DNA of 64,000 nucleotides from Chitinophagales bacterium (GCA_017303415.1 JAFLBJ010000001.1:124001-188000), one strand, 5' to 3'. Shown: positions 24,324-32,210, numbered from the stretch's first letter. Translations and numbers: made by a program. The notes: generated by a model not told the origin, from the letters alone.

Positions 24324-26056
24324 TCGGACAACACATACAGAACTACCAGGTGACTGCCCATTTGGGCGAGGGAGGCATGGGTACTGTTTACAAAGCCACC
24401 GATACGGTTTTGGGGCGGGAGGTAGCACTCAAAATGCTGCACACCCCGCTGATCAACCAATCGCAATTTCTGGAACGTTTTCGGAAAGAAGCACGTATCC
24501 TGGCCCAGTTGCTCCACCCCAATATCACCGCCATTTACAATTTCATCGAGCAGAACAACAGCCATTACATGGTGATGGAATTTGTGGAAGGGAAGAACCT
24601 CGACAGTCTGCTGCGCCAGCACCGTGTACTCTCCTATCAAACCATCGTGCCCGTTTTTATCCAGGCCCTGGAAGGATTGCATCATGCACATAAGAAAGGC
24701 ATCTTCCACCGTGACATCAAACCCTCCAATCTCATCCTTACCCCCGATGGCACGGTCAAGGTCATGGACTTTGGCATTGCCCGCATGGCCGGGGAGCAAC
24801 GGATGACCCAGGTAAACCGGGTCGTGGGTACCGTGGAATTCATGGCGCCGGAGTTGATACAAGGAAAAGATCCTTCTGTTGCCTCGGATATCTATGCTAC
24901 GGCTGTAACCATGTATGAATTACTTACCGGCAAACTCCCTTTTGAGAGCACAACGGATTTCAATCTCATGCAGGAGATATTACAGAAAAAACCACCCGCT
25001 CCGGATAAACTCAATGCGGCAATTCCAAAAAGCCTGAGCCAGATTCTGCTCAAAGCCATGGAAAAGAAACCTGAATCGAGATATCCTGATGCCCGTGCTT
25101 TTCAGCAAGCCCTGATCAATGCCTTTCCCCAATTAAGGGAGATCGATATGCAGGCATTGGCGCCTACCACACCTATGACCCAGGTGATCTCCACCACCGG
25201 CAACCATCCTCTGGCTACGCAAGTGGACACCCTGCGTACCAGTGACAATGCGCTTCCGGTTATTTCCCGGCTTCAACAAAAATGGGAAGGGCTTAATAAA
25301 AAACATGTGGGTATTGCAGCCGCTGTACTGGCCTTGCTGATCGTTGGCGCCAGTCTTCTTTTTGGTGGAAAAAAAGATCAGATTTCAGAAAACACCTTAT
25401 CCCCTACCGATAGCACAGGACAAACAAATCCTGTCACCCAATCCTCTTCCTCTACCAATGAAAATGGTGGTGGAGGTGGCTCATTACCTGTCAACCGACC
25501 TGTGACCACCAATACACCTCCATCCGAAAGGTTTCAACCGATAGATGAACCCAAAAAAGGAAATGAGGGAAACCAAAAACCAAAAGAAGATAAGAAACCT
25601 GTTATTCCCAATGAAAAGCCCAAGGAAGACCCGATAGAGATCAAACCCATTGTCGTTACTCCCAAAGAAGAACCGAAGCCTGATCCCGTTCCGGTCAATC
25701 CACCAGAGAAAAAAGCTACACGAACTATCTCGTTGGTCAACCGGACAGAAGTCAGTCTATACCTGCGTGAAAACATCAATGGCAACTCAGCCTTTGCAGG
25801 TCAATCACTCAGCTTTACCGTTACGCGTCCCGTGTATTATAACGGAGAGGTCATTGTAGAAAAAGGGGCTTCTGCCAGTGGGCGGATCACCAAGGCCGGC
25901 AATAAAAAACTGTCAATCGTCATCAGTTCCGTCACCGCTGCCAATGGTCAACGGATTCCCTTACAGGAAACAGAACTCAGCGGACGGATCGAAGAGATCC
26001 TGGCCAGTCGAAACTATTCAGCTTATATAAAAAAAGGAATTACCATCACTCTCTAA
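24320..26056 (+). CDS. Second membrane Ser/Thr protein kinase with extracytoplasmic domain
   Basis: 578 residues. Kinase domain (about 5-268): AHLGEGGMGTVYKA, Lys in VALKML, FHRDIKPSNLIL, MDFGIARM and GTVEFMAPE, all intact. A transmembrane helix (about 332-347, GIAAAVLALLIVGASLLFGG) is followed by a long low-complexity linker rich in Pro, Lys, Glu, Asn and Gly (about 355-475), then a folded C-terminal domain (about 478-578) that I do not recognise. The linker suggests the sensor domain reaches across the periplasm or peptidoglycan. It overlaps the phosphatase gene by 4 nt; an outer-membrane protein gene follows after 18 nt. Confidence 0.93.
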   Translation: MIGQHIQNYQVTAHLGEGGMGTVYKATDTVLGREVALKMLHTPLINQSQFLERFRKEARILAQLLHPNITAIYNFIEQNNSHYMVMEFVEGKNLDSLLRQHRVLSYQTIVPVFIQALEGLHHAHKKGIFHRDIKPSNLILTPDGTVKVMDFGIARMAGEQRMTQVNRVVGTVEFMAPELIQGKDPSVASDIYATAVTMYELLTGKLPFESTTDFNLMQEILQKKPPAPDKLNAAIPKSLSQILLKAMEKKPESRYPDARAFQQALINAFPQLREIDMQALAPTTPMTQVISTTGNHPLATQVDTLRTSDNALPVISRLQQKWEGLNKKHVGIAAAVLALLIVGASLLFGGKKDQISENTLSPTDSTGQTNPVTQSSSSTNENGGGGGSLPVNRPVTTNTPPSERFQPIDEPKKGNEGNQKPKEDKKPVIPNEKPKEDPIEIKPIVVTPKEEPKPDPVPVNPPEKKATRTISLVNRTEVSLYLRENINGNSAFAGQSLSFTVTRPVYYNGEVIVEKGASASGRITKAGNKKLSIVISSVTAANGQRIPLQETELSGRIEEILASRNYSAYIKKGITITL

Positions 26057-26074
26057 CCAAAAAAATCAACAATC

Positions 26075-26701
26075 ATGAAAAAGATCCTTCTCGCCATCTT
26101 TTTATTCAGTTCCCTGGCCATGACTGCCCAGGTAAAACAAAGATCGACCACCAAGGGGTTTAGTGCCGCCATTCAGGGACATACACTGGGTTGGACCTCT
26201 ACCTACTTCCAATACCTCGACGAAAATTCACCCAGTGGTTATGGCGGTGGCCTTCGCCTGGGTTATGGTGTTACCGATATGATCGAACCTTATCTGGCCA
26301 TTGATTTTACCACAATGGGCACATCCAACATCGATGCGCAGTCCTTTAAGATGCGTCATCTCGACATTGGCGTTCGACTCAATTTTGTCGGAAATGTACA
26401 CCCGGTACGTCCATTCGTAGAAGCTGGATTTACATCGCTTAAAGGAACACTGAAACAAGTTGTAAGTGGTTCCGGATATGTGGATGCCGACTTCTATGGC
26501 GGCAAACCTCATCTCGGTGGTGGTGTAAGCTGGTTCCCCAGTGTGCCCATCAACATTTTTGCCAAAGGGATTTTTACCGTAGGTAAAAAATCAAACCTGG
26601 ACATCGATGGCATCAAAAGCCCTGACAAACCCGATGTAACGACTTTCCGGATCTCGGTTGGTGTGGGATTCAATATCTCCGAACTCGTAGCGAATAAATA
26701 A
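26075..26701 (+). CDS. Outer-membrane beta-barrel protein
   Basis: 208 residues: signal peptide (MKKILLAIFLFSSLAMTAQ), then alternating amphipathic strands with Gly/aromatic turns (GYGGGLRLGYGVTDMIEPYL, VGVGFNISELVANK at the end), as in small OmpA/OmpW-like barrels. No catalytic motif. Its place 18 nt after the second kinase, in the same direction, suggests it belongs to the phospho-signalling operon and could be an envelope partner of the kinase C-terminal domain. Exact family not assigned. Confidence 0.78.
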   Translation: MKKILLAIFLFSSLAMTAQVKQRSTTKGFSAAIQGHTLGWTSTYFQYLDENSPSGYGGGLRLGYGVTDMIEPYLAIDFTTMGTSNIDAQSFKMRHLDIGVRLNFVGNVHPVRPFVEAGFTSLKGTLKQVVSGSGYVDADFYGGKPHLGGGVSWFPSVPINIFAKGIFTVGKKSNLDIDGIKSPDKPDVTTFRISVGVGFNISELVANK

Positions 26702-26706
26702 TCACA

Positions 26707-26750
26707 CTTAGTGTCTTTGCGGCCGAAGCTTCGGCCGCAGGGACGCTAAG
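26707..26750. terminator. Strong GC-rich hairpin between two outer-membrane protein genes
   Basis: Outer arms CTTAG/CTAAG enclose a perfect 22-nt palindrome (26718-26739, arms TGCGGCCGAAG/CTTCGGCCGCA). It has no T-run after it, so it may be an attenuator or mRNA-stabilising element rather than a classical terminator. Confidence 0.6.
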
Positions 26751-26766
26751 AACAAAAGCCTTCAAC

Positions 26767-27963
26767 ATGAAACAATTTTTTATTGCCTGCTCCTTTTTAA
26801 CTATTAGTAATTACATGATGGGTCAGAATATTGTTTTCTGGACACCCACCAATTTACACGGAACCATCATTGACAATACCACCAGCGTAAGGGCCGAAGC
26901 ACTCGGCAAGAACACGATTACGCTCAATGGGGTGCGTACTGCCTTCGAAAACCCGGCTACGATCAGCCCCGGGGATGATAAACTGCAAATAGCCCTGAAT
27001 TACCTAAAGGGAAGTCCGGTTTATCCCAAAGCCTACTACCCTTTTCTTGGCGTTTCCTATCGCATTCTGCCAAAAGTGACCGCTTCTCTTACAACCCATC
27101 ATTATATTGATCCCGATTCTTATTGGAGTGCGGAAATTGGGGGACAGGATTTTGACACTGAAAAAAAAGCCCACCACACTTACTCTGTCGGGTTGGCGGC
27201 CGAAGTACTCGAAGGATTACATGTCGGCTTATCGGGCAACCTGATGCAGGATGAAGAGATCAAAGGCCAAACCACCTCCAAGGATTTTATCATGAACCTG
27301 GGGGTGATCTATGATAAAAAGGTGAAATTCTTTAAAAACAATTCCAGTATCAGTGATGAGAATTTTCGGGTGGCCGCCAGTTTGTTCAATGTATTGATGG
27401 ATGGGCAAACCATTCAACGGCAAAGTGAAGCAGTTTGGCAATACCGGGATATGCCTATCATTGCCCGGGCGGGACTGGCCTATGGTTTTAGTCTGCCTTT
27501 AAAACCAGCATTTGCACAAAAAAGTAAAAAACTGAAAAGTGCACCACAAACCATTGACCTGAGTGCCAGGCTACAATATGGGAATTGGCTAAAGAACAGT
27601 AAGCACATTTACGATGAATACAATTTTCATACGCATATAGGGATTGGCCTGGAAGCAGTAGCCCTGAAACTCCTCGCCGTTCGGTTGGGTTATTTCACCG
27701 AATCAAGGATCGTTGCTAAAAATCCAGTTCCCGGTACACGCTATGCCACAAAGGATAAACGCAAGGGGCTTAGCTGGGGATTAGGCGCCATTATTCCCGC
27801 AAAAGATTGGTCAAAGGGAAAACTTCCTTTTGAGATCCGGTTTGATCTGTTATTGAAAAATCATCCCGATCTGTTGGATGAATCTATTTCTACAAGATCT
27901 ACTCCAGAATTCACCGATAAGAAACTCCAGTTCGGCATCGGTATCGAACTCGCGATAAAGTAG
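26767..27963 (+). CDS. Predicted outer-membrane beta-barrel protein, family uncertain
   Basis: 398 residues with a signal peptide ending near MMGQ, then a beta-rich protein with many amphipathic strands and a C-terminal strand LQFGIGIELAIK. The segment AEALGKNTITLNGVRTAFENPA near the start recalls the opening of PorV/FadL-type barrels ('gene active, N-P-A' motif), but overall similarity is not clear to me. It is the last gene of the plus-strand run from 20296, and a factor-independent terminator follows at 27988-28028. Confidence 0.65.
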   Translation: MKQFFIACSFLTISNYMMGQNIVFWTPTNLHGTIIDNTTSVRAEALGKNTITLNGVRTAFENPATISPGDDKLQIALNYLKGSPVYPKAYYPFLGVSYRILPKVTASLTTHHYIDPDSYWSAEIGGQDFDTEKKAHHTYSVGLAAEVLEGLHVGLSGNLMQDEEIKGQTTSKDFIMNLGVIYDKKVKFFKNNSSISDENFRVAASLFNVLMDGQTIQRQSEAVWQYRDMPIIARAGLAYGFSLPLKPAFAQKSKKLKSAPQTIDLSARLQYGNWLKNSKHIYDEYNFHTHIGIGLEAVALKLLAVRLGYFTESRIVAKNPVPGTRYATKDKRKGLSWGLGAIIPAKDWSKGKLPFEIRFDLLLKNHPDLLDESISTRSTPEFTDKKLQFGIGIELAIK

Positions 27964-27987
27964 GTTAGGAATAGTGAGGTAAATGAA

Positions 27988-28028
27988 AACAGGCAGCTGT
28001 ACCTGGTACAAGCTGCCTGTTCATTTTA
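27988..28028. terminator. Factor-independent terminator
   Basis: Perfect 11-bp stem AACAGGCAGCT (27988-27998) / AGCTGCCTGTT (28011-28021), 12-nt loop, then TCATTTTATTTAT. It ends the plus-strand FHA/kinase cluster. Confidence 0.8.
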
Positions 28029-28032
28029 TTTA

Positions 28033-28108
28033 TCTGGGTCGGGGGTCCGAGGTCCGGGGTCCGAAGTATTACTCCCGACCTCCGACTCCGGACTCCCGAC
28101 TTCCCACC
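28033..28108. repeat. Inverted pair of GTCCGRG heptamer arrays
   Basis: Units GTCCGAG, GTCCGGG, GTCCGAA are followed after about 8 nt by complementary units (CCCGACC, TCCGACT, CCGGACT, CCCGACT). It lies between the convergent beta-barrel and tsf genes and is probably the terminator of the ribosomal operon from the other side. Confidence 0.75.
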
Positions 28109-28945
28109 TTATCCCAGCGCTACCCGCTTAAACCCGGTCACTTTCACATTTCCAGCTTCTTTGAGGTAATCGGCTACGGATTTGCTGCCATCTTTTACAA
28201 ACGCCTGGGCTTCCAGGGTTTGTTCTTTGAAGAAGGCGTTCATTTTTCCGTCGGCGATCTTAGCGATCATATCATCCGGCTTTCCAGCCATTTTGGGATC
28301 CTGTTTCATCAGGTCAACGATGATGTCTTTTTCGCGGGCGATCACATCGGCAGGAACACTGGCGGCATCAACGGCCACTGGGTTCAGGGCAGCGATCTGC
28401 ATCGCTACATCTTTACCGGCTTCGGCGGCTTCTTTGTTCATTCCCACCAATACCCCGATGCGGTAAGCACCATGAATATAGGAGGCTACATATTCTGCAT
28501 CGATGCGCTCCAGACGGGTAACCCCGATCTTTTCGCCGATAGAAGCTAATTTATCGTTTACCAGATCGGCCACGGTAGCGGAACCGGCTTTGGTGCTCAG
28601 CAATTCTTCCAGGGTCTTCACGTTGGCAGCAATGGCCGCATCGGCAATGGTTTGAGCAAAGGCCACAAAATCAGCATTCTTACTTACGAAGTCTGTTTCG
28701 CAGCTTACGCATACCACGATACCTGTTTTATGGTCAGCGGTAGTCTGCGCGATTACTACACCTTCTTTTGCTTCACGGTCGCTGCGTTTGGCAGCCACTT
28801 TCTGTCCTTGTTTGCGCAGCCAGTCGATCGCTGCTTCAAAATCACCATTGGTTTCGGTGAGGGCTTTACGGCAATCCATCATACCGGCACCTGTTGCCTG
28901 ACGGAGTTTGTTTATATCCTGGGCACTTATTGTTACTGTTGACAT
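28109..28945 (-). CDS. tsf: Translation elongation factor Ts
   Basis: 278 residues. Nucleotide exchange factor for EF-Tu. The N-terminal UBA-like domain (about 5-50) has the conserved TGAGMMDCRKAL motif, and the core carries VCVSCETDFVSKN, HGAYRIGVLVGMN and DVAMQIAAL. The C-terminal part includes KEQTLEAQAFVKD. Length is normal for the family. It is the last gene of the L13-S9-S2-Ts series; a heptamer hairpin of 28982-29072 separates it from rpsB. Confidence 0.97.
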   Translation of the reverse strand: MSTVTISAQDINKLRQATGAGMMDCRKALTETNGDFEAAIDWLRKQGQKVAAKRSDREAKEGVVIAQTTADHKTGIVVCVSCETDFVSKNADFVAFAQTIADAAIAANVKTLEELLSTKAGSATVADLVNDKLASIGEKIGVTRLERIDAEYVASYIHGAYRIGVLVGMNKEAAEAGKDVAMQIAALNPVAVDAASVPADVIAREKDIIVDLMKQDPKMAGKPDDMIAKIADGKMNAFFKEQTLEAQAFVKDGSKSVADYLKEAGNVKVTGFKRVALG

Positions 28946-28981
28946 GATATAAGTATTTTGAATCTTTAATTTCTTTCAAAT

Positions 28982-29072
28982 GTCAGATGACAGAAAACGG
29001 ATGACAGATGACCGATGACGGATGACTGAAGGAAGCTTAACGCTGTCATCGGTCATCCGTCATCGGTCATCT
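28982..29072. repeat. Inverted pair of GGATGAC heptamer arrays inside the S2-Ts operon
   Basis: Left GATGACR units at 28982-29031 and complementary GTCATCC/GGTCATC units at 29041-29072, loop about 10 nt containing AAGCTT. Same unit family as at 12171-12480, 13353-13530 and 18158-18335, but without the palindromic modules. It lies between rpsB and tsf, so a ribosomal-protein transcript would contain this hairpin. Confidence 0.8.
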
Positions 29073-29078
29073 ATTTAA

Positions 29079-29966
29079 TTAACGTCTTCCACCACCAGGT
29101 CCACGACCAGCAGAAGCACCACCACCGCCGGTTGTACGGCGACGTTGGCCACCACCTGCGCCACGACCACGGCCACCACGTCCGGCTTCAGCTTCCGCTT
29201 CGGCCAGGAGTTTGGCTGCTTTCTTTTCCTTTTCATCATCATTCACTTCATCACCCTCATCATCTTTGGCGGCTTGTCTTTCGGCAAGACCTTCAGCGAT
29301 AGCGGCAGTGATATAGTTTACAATGATGGCAATGGATTTGGTAGCATCATCATTCGCGGGAATGGGGAAGTCTACTTTATTGGGATCGCAGTTTGTATCC
29401 ACCACACCTAAGGTGGTGATGTTCAAACGCTTGGCTTCAGAGAGGGCAATATGCTCATGACCGATATCCACGATAAAGAGTGCGGCAGGAACACGACCCA
29501 ACTGGGCGATACCACCGAGCACTTTTTCCATTTTATCCTTATCGCGGCTCAGCGTCAGGCGTTCTTTTTTAGTGATGCTGTCGAAAGAACCATCGCCCAG
29601 CATTTTTTCAATGCTTTGCATCTTCTTCACGCTCTTACGAACAGTGTTGAAGTTGGTCAGCATTCCACCCAGCCAACGCTCGGTTACGAAAGGCATGTTT
29701 ACTTTCCGTGCACTTTCGGTCACGATATCCTTGGCCTGTTTCTTAGTTCCAACGAACAGGATCTTCTTACCGCTGCGAGCGATCGCTTTGAGGGCGGCGG
29801 CAGATTCCTGTAAACACTCGGTGGTCTTGTTCAGGTCAATGATGTGGATGCCTTTCTTCTCAGCAAAGATGTAAGGCAACATCTTGGGGTTCCACTTCTT
29901 CTTCAGGTGACCAAAGTGTACACCGGCTTCGAGGAGCTGCTGTTGTAAGGAAGTATTATTTTCCAT
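29079..29966 (-). CDS. rpsB: 30S ribosomal protein S2 with Arg/Gly-rich tail
   Basis: 295 residues. Residues 1-230 are a normal S2: LLEAGVHFGHLKKKWNPKM, IHIIDLNKT, ILFVGTKKQAKDIV, ERWLGGMLTNF, AQLGRVPAALFIVD and VDTNCDPNKVDFPIPANDDA. The C-terminus carries an acidic/Lys segment (about 235-262) and then an RGG-like tail built from GRGG, RRRTTGGGG and GRGPGGGRR. The tail is longer than in most S2 proteins and resembles RNA-binding low-complexity tails; its role is unknown. It lies between rpsI and tsf. Confidence 0.96.
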   Translation of the reverse strand: MENNTSLQQQLLEAGVHFGHLKKKWNPKMLPYIFAEKKGIHIIDLNKTTECLQESAAALKAIARSGKKILFVGTKKQAKDIVTESARKVNMPFVTERWLGGMLTNFNTVRKSVKKMQSIEKMLGDGSFDSITKKERLTLSRDKDKMEKVLGGIAQLGRVPAALFIVDIGHEHIALSEAKRLNITTLGVVDTNCDPNKVDFPIPANDDATKSIAIIVNYITAAIAEGLAERQAAKDDEGDEVNDDEKEKKAAKLLAEAEAEAGRGGRGRGAGGGQRRRTTGGGGASAGRGPGGGRR

Positions 29967-29974
29967 ATTTTTTT

Positions 29975-30058
29975 AAGCTTTTAGCTACTAGCTGTTAGCC
30001 GTTAGCCGTGAAAATTTTTATATGCTTGCCTGGCCAGTAGCATATGGCTACTAACCAA
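29975..30058. repeat. TAGCT-type repeat units between rpsB and rpsI
   Basis: TTAGCTACTAGCTGTTAGCCGTTAGCC (units of about 7 nt, TAGCTNT/TTAGCCG) at about 29978-30008 and complementary TAGCATATGGCTACTAACCAATGGCT at 30037-30062. An imperfect hairpin in the gap between two ribosomal protein genes. Confidence 0.65.
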
Positions 30059-30067
30059 TGGCTCAAA

Positions 30068-30457
30068 TTAACGTTTGCTGAACTGGTAGCTTCTTCTGGC
30101 TTTCTTCTTACCAAATTTCTTCCGTTCTACTGAGCGTGGGTCACGTTTGAGGAGACCGGCTGCTTTTAAAGCAGGACGCAGTTCGGAATTTACTTCTACC
30201 AGGGCGCGGGCAATACCCAGCTTGGCAGCTTCAGCCTGACCTTTCAGACCACCACCAGCGGCGTTGATCTTAATGTCAAATTTGTCGGTAGCATCCACGG
30301 TGCGCAGAGGAGCTTCCACCTGGTTCTGCAGGTACACCAGCGGAAAATAAACTTTATAGTCTTTGTCGTTCACTGTGATGGCACCGGTTCCCTTGGATAG
30401 GAAGATACGGGTCACGGCTTCTTTACGACGACCAATTCCGTTTTTCTGTTTTTCCAT
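30068..30457 (-). CDS. rpsI: 30S ribosomal protein S9
   Basis: 129 residues, complete. It opens with NGIGRRKEAVTRIFLSKGTG, has the central AAGGGLKGQAEAAKLGIARAL, and ends in the basic tail DPRSVERKKFGKKKARRSYQFSKR whose last Arg contacts P-site tRNA. It follows rplM by 52 nt, as is usual for the L13-S9 pair. Confidence 0.97.
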   Translation of the reverse strand: MEKQKNGIGRRKEAVTRIFLSKGTGAITVNDKDYKVYFPLVYLQNQVEAPLRTVDATDKFDIKINAAGGGLKGQAEAAKLGIARALVEVNSELRPALKAAGLLKRDPRSVERKKFGKKKARRSYQFSKR

Positions 30458-30463
30458 TTTCGA

Positions 30464-30509
30464 TTATTTATTAAAAGCTAAAAGCCAATAGCTATTAGCT
30501 AATAGCTTT
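30464..30509. repeat. TAGCT-type hairpin between rplM and rpsI
   Basis: AAAAGCTAAAAGCCAATAGC followed by TATTAGCTAATAGCTTTTTAG: inverted units of the same TAGCT family as at 29975-30058, giving a hairpin with a T-run on the plus strand. Confidence 0.7.
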
Positions 30510-30953
30510 TTAGAATTTAAGTTCTTTAGGTTGCTGTGCGGTATGAGGATGCTCGGCACCGGCATACACAAACATTTTTTTGACCATCTTACGTCCCAGC
30601 CGGTTCTTGGGGAGCATGCCTTTAACAGCGCGCTCGATCAGGGCGTCCGGACGACGTTTCAACAGGCTGGCAGCTGTCTCTTCCTTCTTACCACCCGGAT
30701 ATCCCGAGAAGTTGATGTAGATCTTTTCTTCCAGTTTGTTTCCTGTGAATTTTACTTTGTCTGCATTGATCACTACGACATAGTCGCCAGTATCAACGTG
30801 AGGAGTATAGGAGGCTTTGTGCTTTCCGCGCAGAACGGCTGCGATCTTCGAGCACATGCGTCCTACGGTTTGATTGGTACCATCCACAACGTACCAGTTA
30901 CGTTGAATGGTAGCCGCATTTGCATGCTTGGTGGTGAAATGTAGTTTGCTCAT
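30510..30953 (-). CDS. rplM: 50S ribosomal protein L13
   Basis: 147 residues. Motifs are RNWYVVDGTNQTVGRMCSKIAAVLRGK, HVDTGDYVVVINADKVKFTG, KRRPDALIERAVKGMLPKNRLGR and the C-terminal YAGAEHPHTAQQP, all standard for L13. It is the first gene of the minus-strand operon L13-S9-S2-Ts. A promoter -7 box lies at 31019-31026, giving a leader of about 60 nt with a CCCC-GGGG hairpin at its very start. Confidence 0.97.
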   Translation of the reverse strand: MSKLHFTTKHANAATIQRNWYVVDGTNQTVGRMCSKIAAVLRGKHKASYTPHVDTGDYVVVINADKVKFTGNKLEEKIYINFSGYPGGKKEETAASLLKRRPDALIERAVKGMLPKNRLGRKMVKKMFVYAGAEHPHTAQQPKELKF

Positions 30954-30973
30954 TATTCTTGTTATTTTAAAAT

Positions 30974-31048
30974 TTCCCTCAGGGCCAACCCCCGGAGGAC
31001 CCCCATATTTGGGGAGCGCAAAGATAGGGGAAAACGGGTGGTGAAAAC
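30974..31048 (-). promoter_or_regulatory. Promoter and structured leader of the L13-S9-S2-Ts operon
   Basis: On the minus strand, TATCTTTG (31019-31026) is a perfect -7 match, with GTTT at 31045-31048 as a partial -33 element 18 nt upstream. Transcription should begin near 31012, directly at a CCCC-AAATAT-GGGG hairpin (31001-31014). GC-rich complementary stretches (CCTCCGGGGG, CCCTGAGGG) follow before the L13 start. Leaders that bind L13 are known in Firmicutes; a similar autoregulatory role here is inferred. Confidence 0.55.
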
Positions 31049-31183
31049 AGGGGTTTAGGGGTTAATTTTTTAGCACACCTTTGCAATTAATTGATTTTCA
31101 ATAAAAAATTTGACCCGGAATTTAAAAGCCTGCTGGCTAAGTCGCGAAGATGCCAGCGGCCACCAAGAAATTCGGACAACCCA

Positions 31184-31396
31184 TCAGGGTTTTAATATGG
31201 AAGGCAAATCAAAAACATACTCAAAATGCACATCTTCAAACCCTTCAAAATCCTTAATGGCGCGTCTGATTTTTCTTTCCAAGGCGGGTAAACTGCTCGC
31301 AGAATCAAAAATTAGATTCTCGTTATTAGTAACTCTTCCCCATATTTTACCCGCTTCTTTCTCCAGAATTAATTGGAATATTGTTTGATTACCCAA
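31184..31396 (-). pseudogene. HicB-like antitoxin domain fragment
   Basis: 70 residues from a TTG start: FQLILEKEAGKIWGRV, then NLIFDSASSLPALERKIRRA and a C-terminal FEYVFDLPSIL. This matches the HicB-like partial RNase-H fold of small Bacteroidota antitoxin-type proteins (conserved E-K-E-x-x-x-x-W-G-R-V). Relatives usually continue with an HTH domain of about 60 more residues; here the frame stops at DLPSILKP, and a stretch in another frame downstream (SEFLGGRWHLRDLASRL) may be a remnant. No ATG start and no HicA-like toxin gene adjoin. I read it as a probable decayed gene, though a short functional protein is possible. The rest of the 30954-31532 gap holds the L13 leader and nothing else recognised. 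Confidence 0.4.
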
Positions 31397-31532
31397 AGTT
31401 GCCTTTTGCTTGTTAGAAAATCTCAGGTAAAATTGGGTAACCTATTTATTACTTCCTACTAAATCGTATAAACACCCCTTCTGTTTTTCTACTATAATTT
31501 CATTTCCTAAATTGAACGCCCAAATCATTCCC

Positions 31533-32135
31533 ATGACCACCCACTTATTACATCGCACCCAGTTTGGCGACCCCAAAAACACCGGTAACCTGATGTCCAT
31601 CGAAGAGGCACATACCCTTTTGCATGAATGGGTACCCAACGAAAGACTGCGCCTCCATATGTACCAGGTGGCCGCCATCATGAAGGCCTGGGCCATAGAA
31701 AAAGAAGGTGCCGATGAAAAAACGGCGCTCAAATGGGAACTGGCGGGCTTGCTGCACGATGCCGACTGGGAAAAATTTCCGGATGATCATTGCCGTATCA
31801 TCATTGAAGAACTGGAGCGACGCAACCAGGACCCCGACCTGATCCATTGCATTGCCTCGCATGGCCCCAGTTATTTTGGAGTGGAACCAGAGAACAAGAT
31901 GGACAAGATGATCTATATGTTTGATGAACTAAGCGGACTTATACACGCCTATAGCCTGATGCGCCCGGGAGGCTATGAGGGCATGGATGTAAAAGGGGTA
32001 AAGAAAAGATTAAAGGAAAAGAGCTTTGCCGCCAACGTAAACCGCGATGATATCAATGATGCCGCTTCGCGGATAGATACCCCACTGGATGATATCATCA
32101 ACTTCATTATCCCGGTCCAGTCAACCGTTAAGTAA
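31533..32135 (+). CDS. HD-domain metal-dependent phosphohydrolase
   Basis: 200 residues, cytoplasmic. HD-superfamily motifs are RLHMYQVAAIMKAWA (first His), GLLHDADWEKF (His-Asp pair) and CIASHGPSYF (later His), as in small HDIG-type hydrolases annotated as predicted phosphohydrolases. The substrate is unknown; relatives act on nucleotides. ATG 31533 is preferred to a TTG seven codons upstream; ATG 31593 (MSIEEAHTLL) is also possible and fits homologues that start close to the domain. It stands alone between the ribosomal operon and the sugar island. Confidence 0.82.
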   Translation: MTTHLLHRTQFGDPKNTGNLMSIEEAHTLLHEWVPNERLRLHMYQVAAIMKAWAIEKEGADEKTALKWELAGLLHDADWEKFPDDHCRIIIEELERRNQDPDLIHCIASHGPSYFGVEPENKMDKMIYMFDELSGLIHAYSLMRPGGYEGMDVKGVKKRLKEKSFAANVNRDDINDAASRIDTPLDDIINFIIPVQSTVK

Positions 32136-32198
32136 ATTGAGTTTCTTCTACTTCCGGACGCAAAGAAGCACAGCGAAATCCGTGTAATCCGTGCCCCT

Positions 32199-32210
32199 GC
32201 AAACGTTTGC
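32199..32210. promoter_or_regulatory. LacI-family operator upstream of the sucrose operon
   Basis: Perfect 12-bp palindrome GCAAACGTTTGC, 76 nt upstream of the transporter start. An identical copy lies at 39448-39459, upstream of the second sugar transcription unit of the same island, which also encodes a LacI regulator. This is the central-CG form typical of LacI-family sites. Confidence 0.7.

Noticed and set aside
20296-26056. Type VI secretion regulatory genes (PpkA/PppA/Fha)
   Set aside because: Kinase, phosphatase and FHA occur together, but no secretion structural gene is in the window and the FHA protein is fused to a protease.
20296-26056. Phage-defence island
   Set aside because: Kinase/phosphatase modules occur in defence systems, but there are no nucleases, ATPases, integrases or phage genes around, and two outer-membrane protein genes follow.
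31110-31388. Plus-strand open frame of 92 codons
   Set aside because: Antisense to the HicB-like frame, whose conserved pattern is recognisable; the plus-strand peptide shows none.
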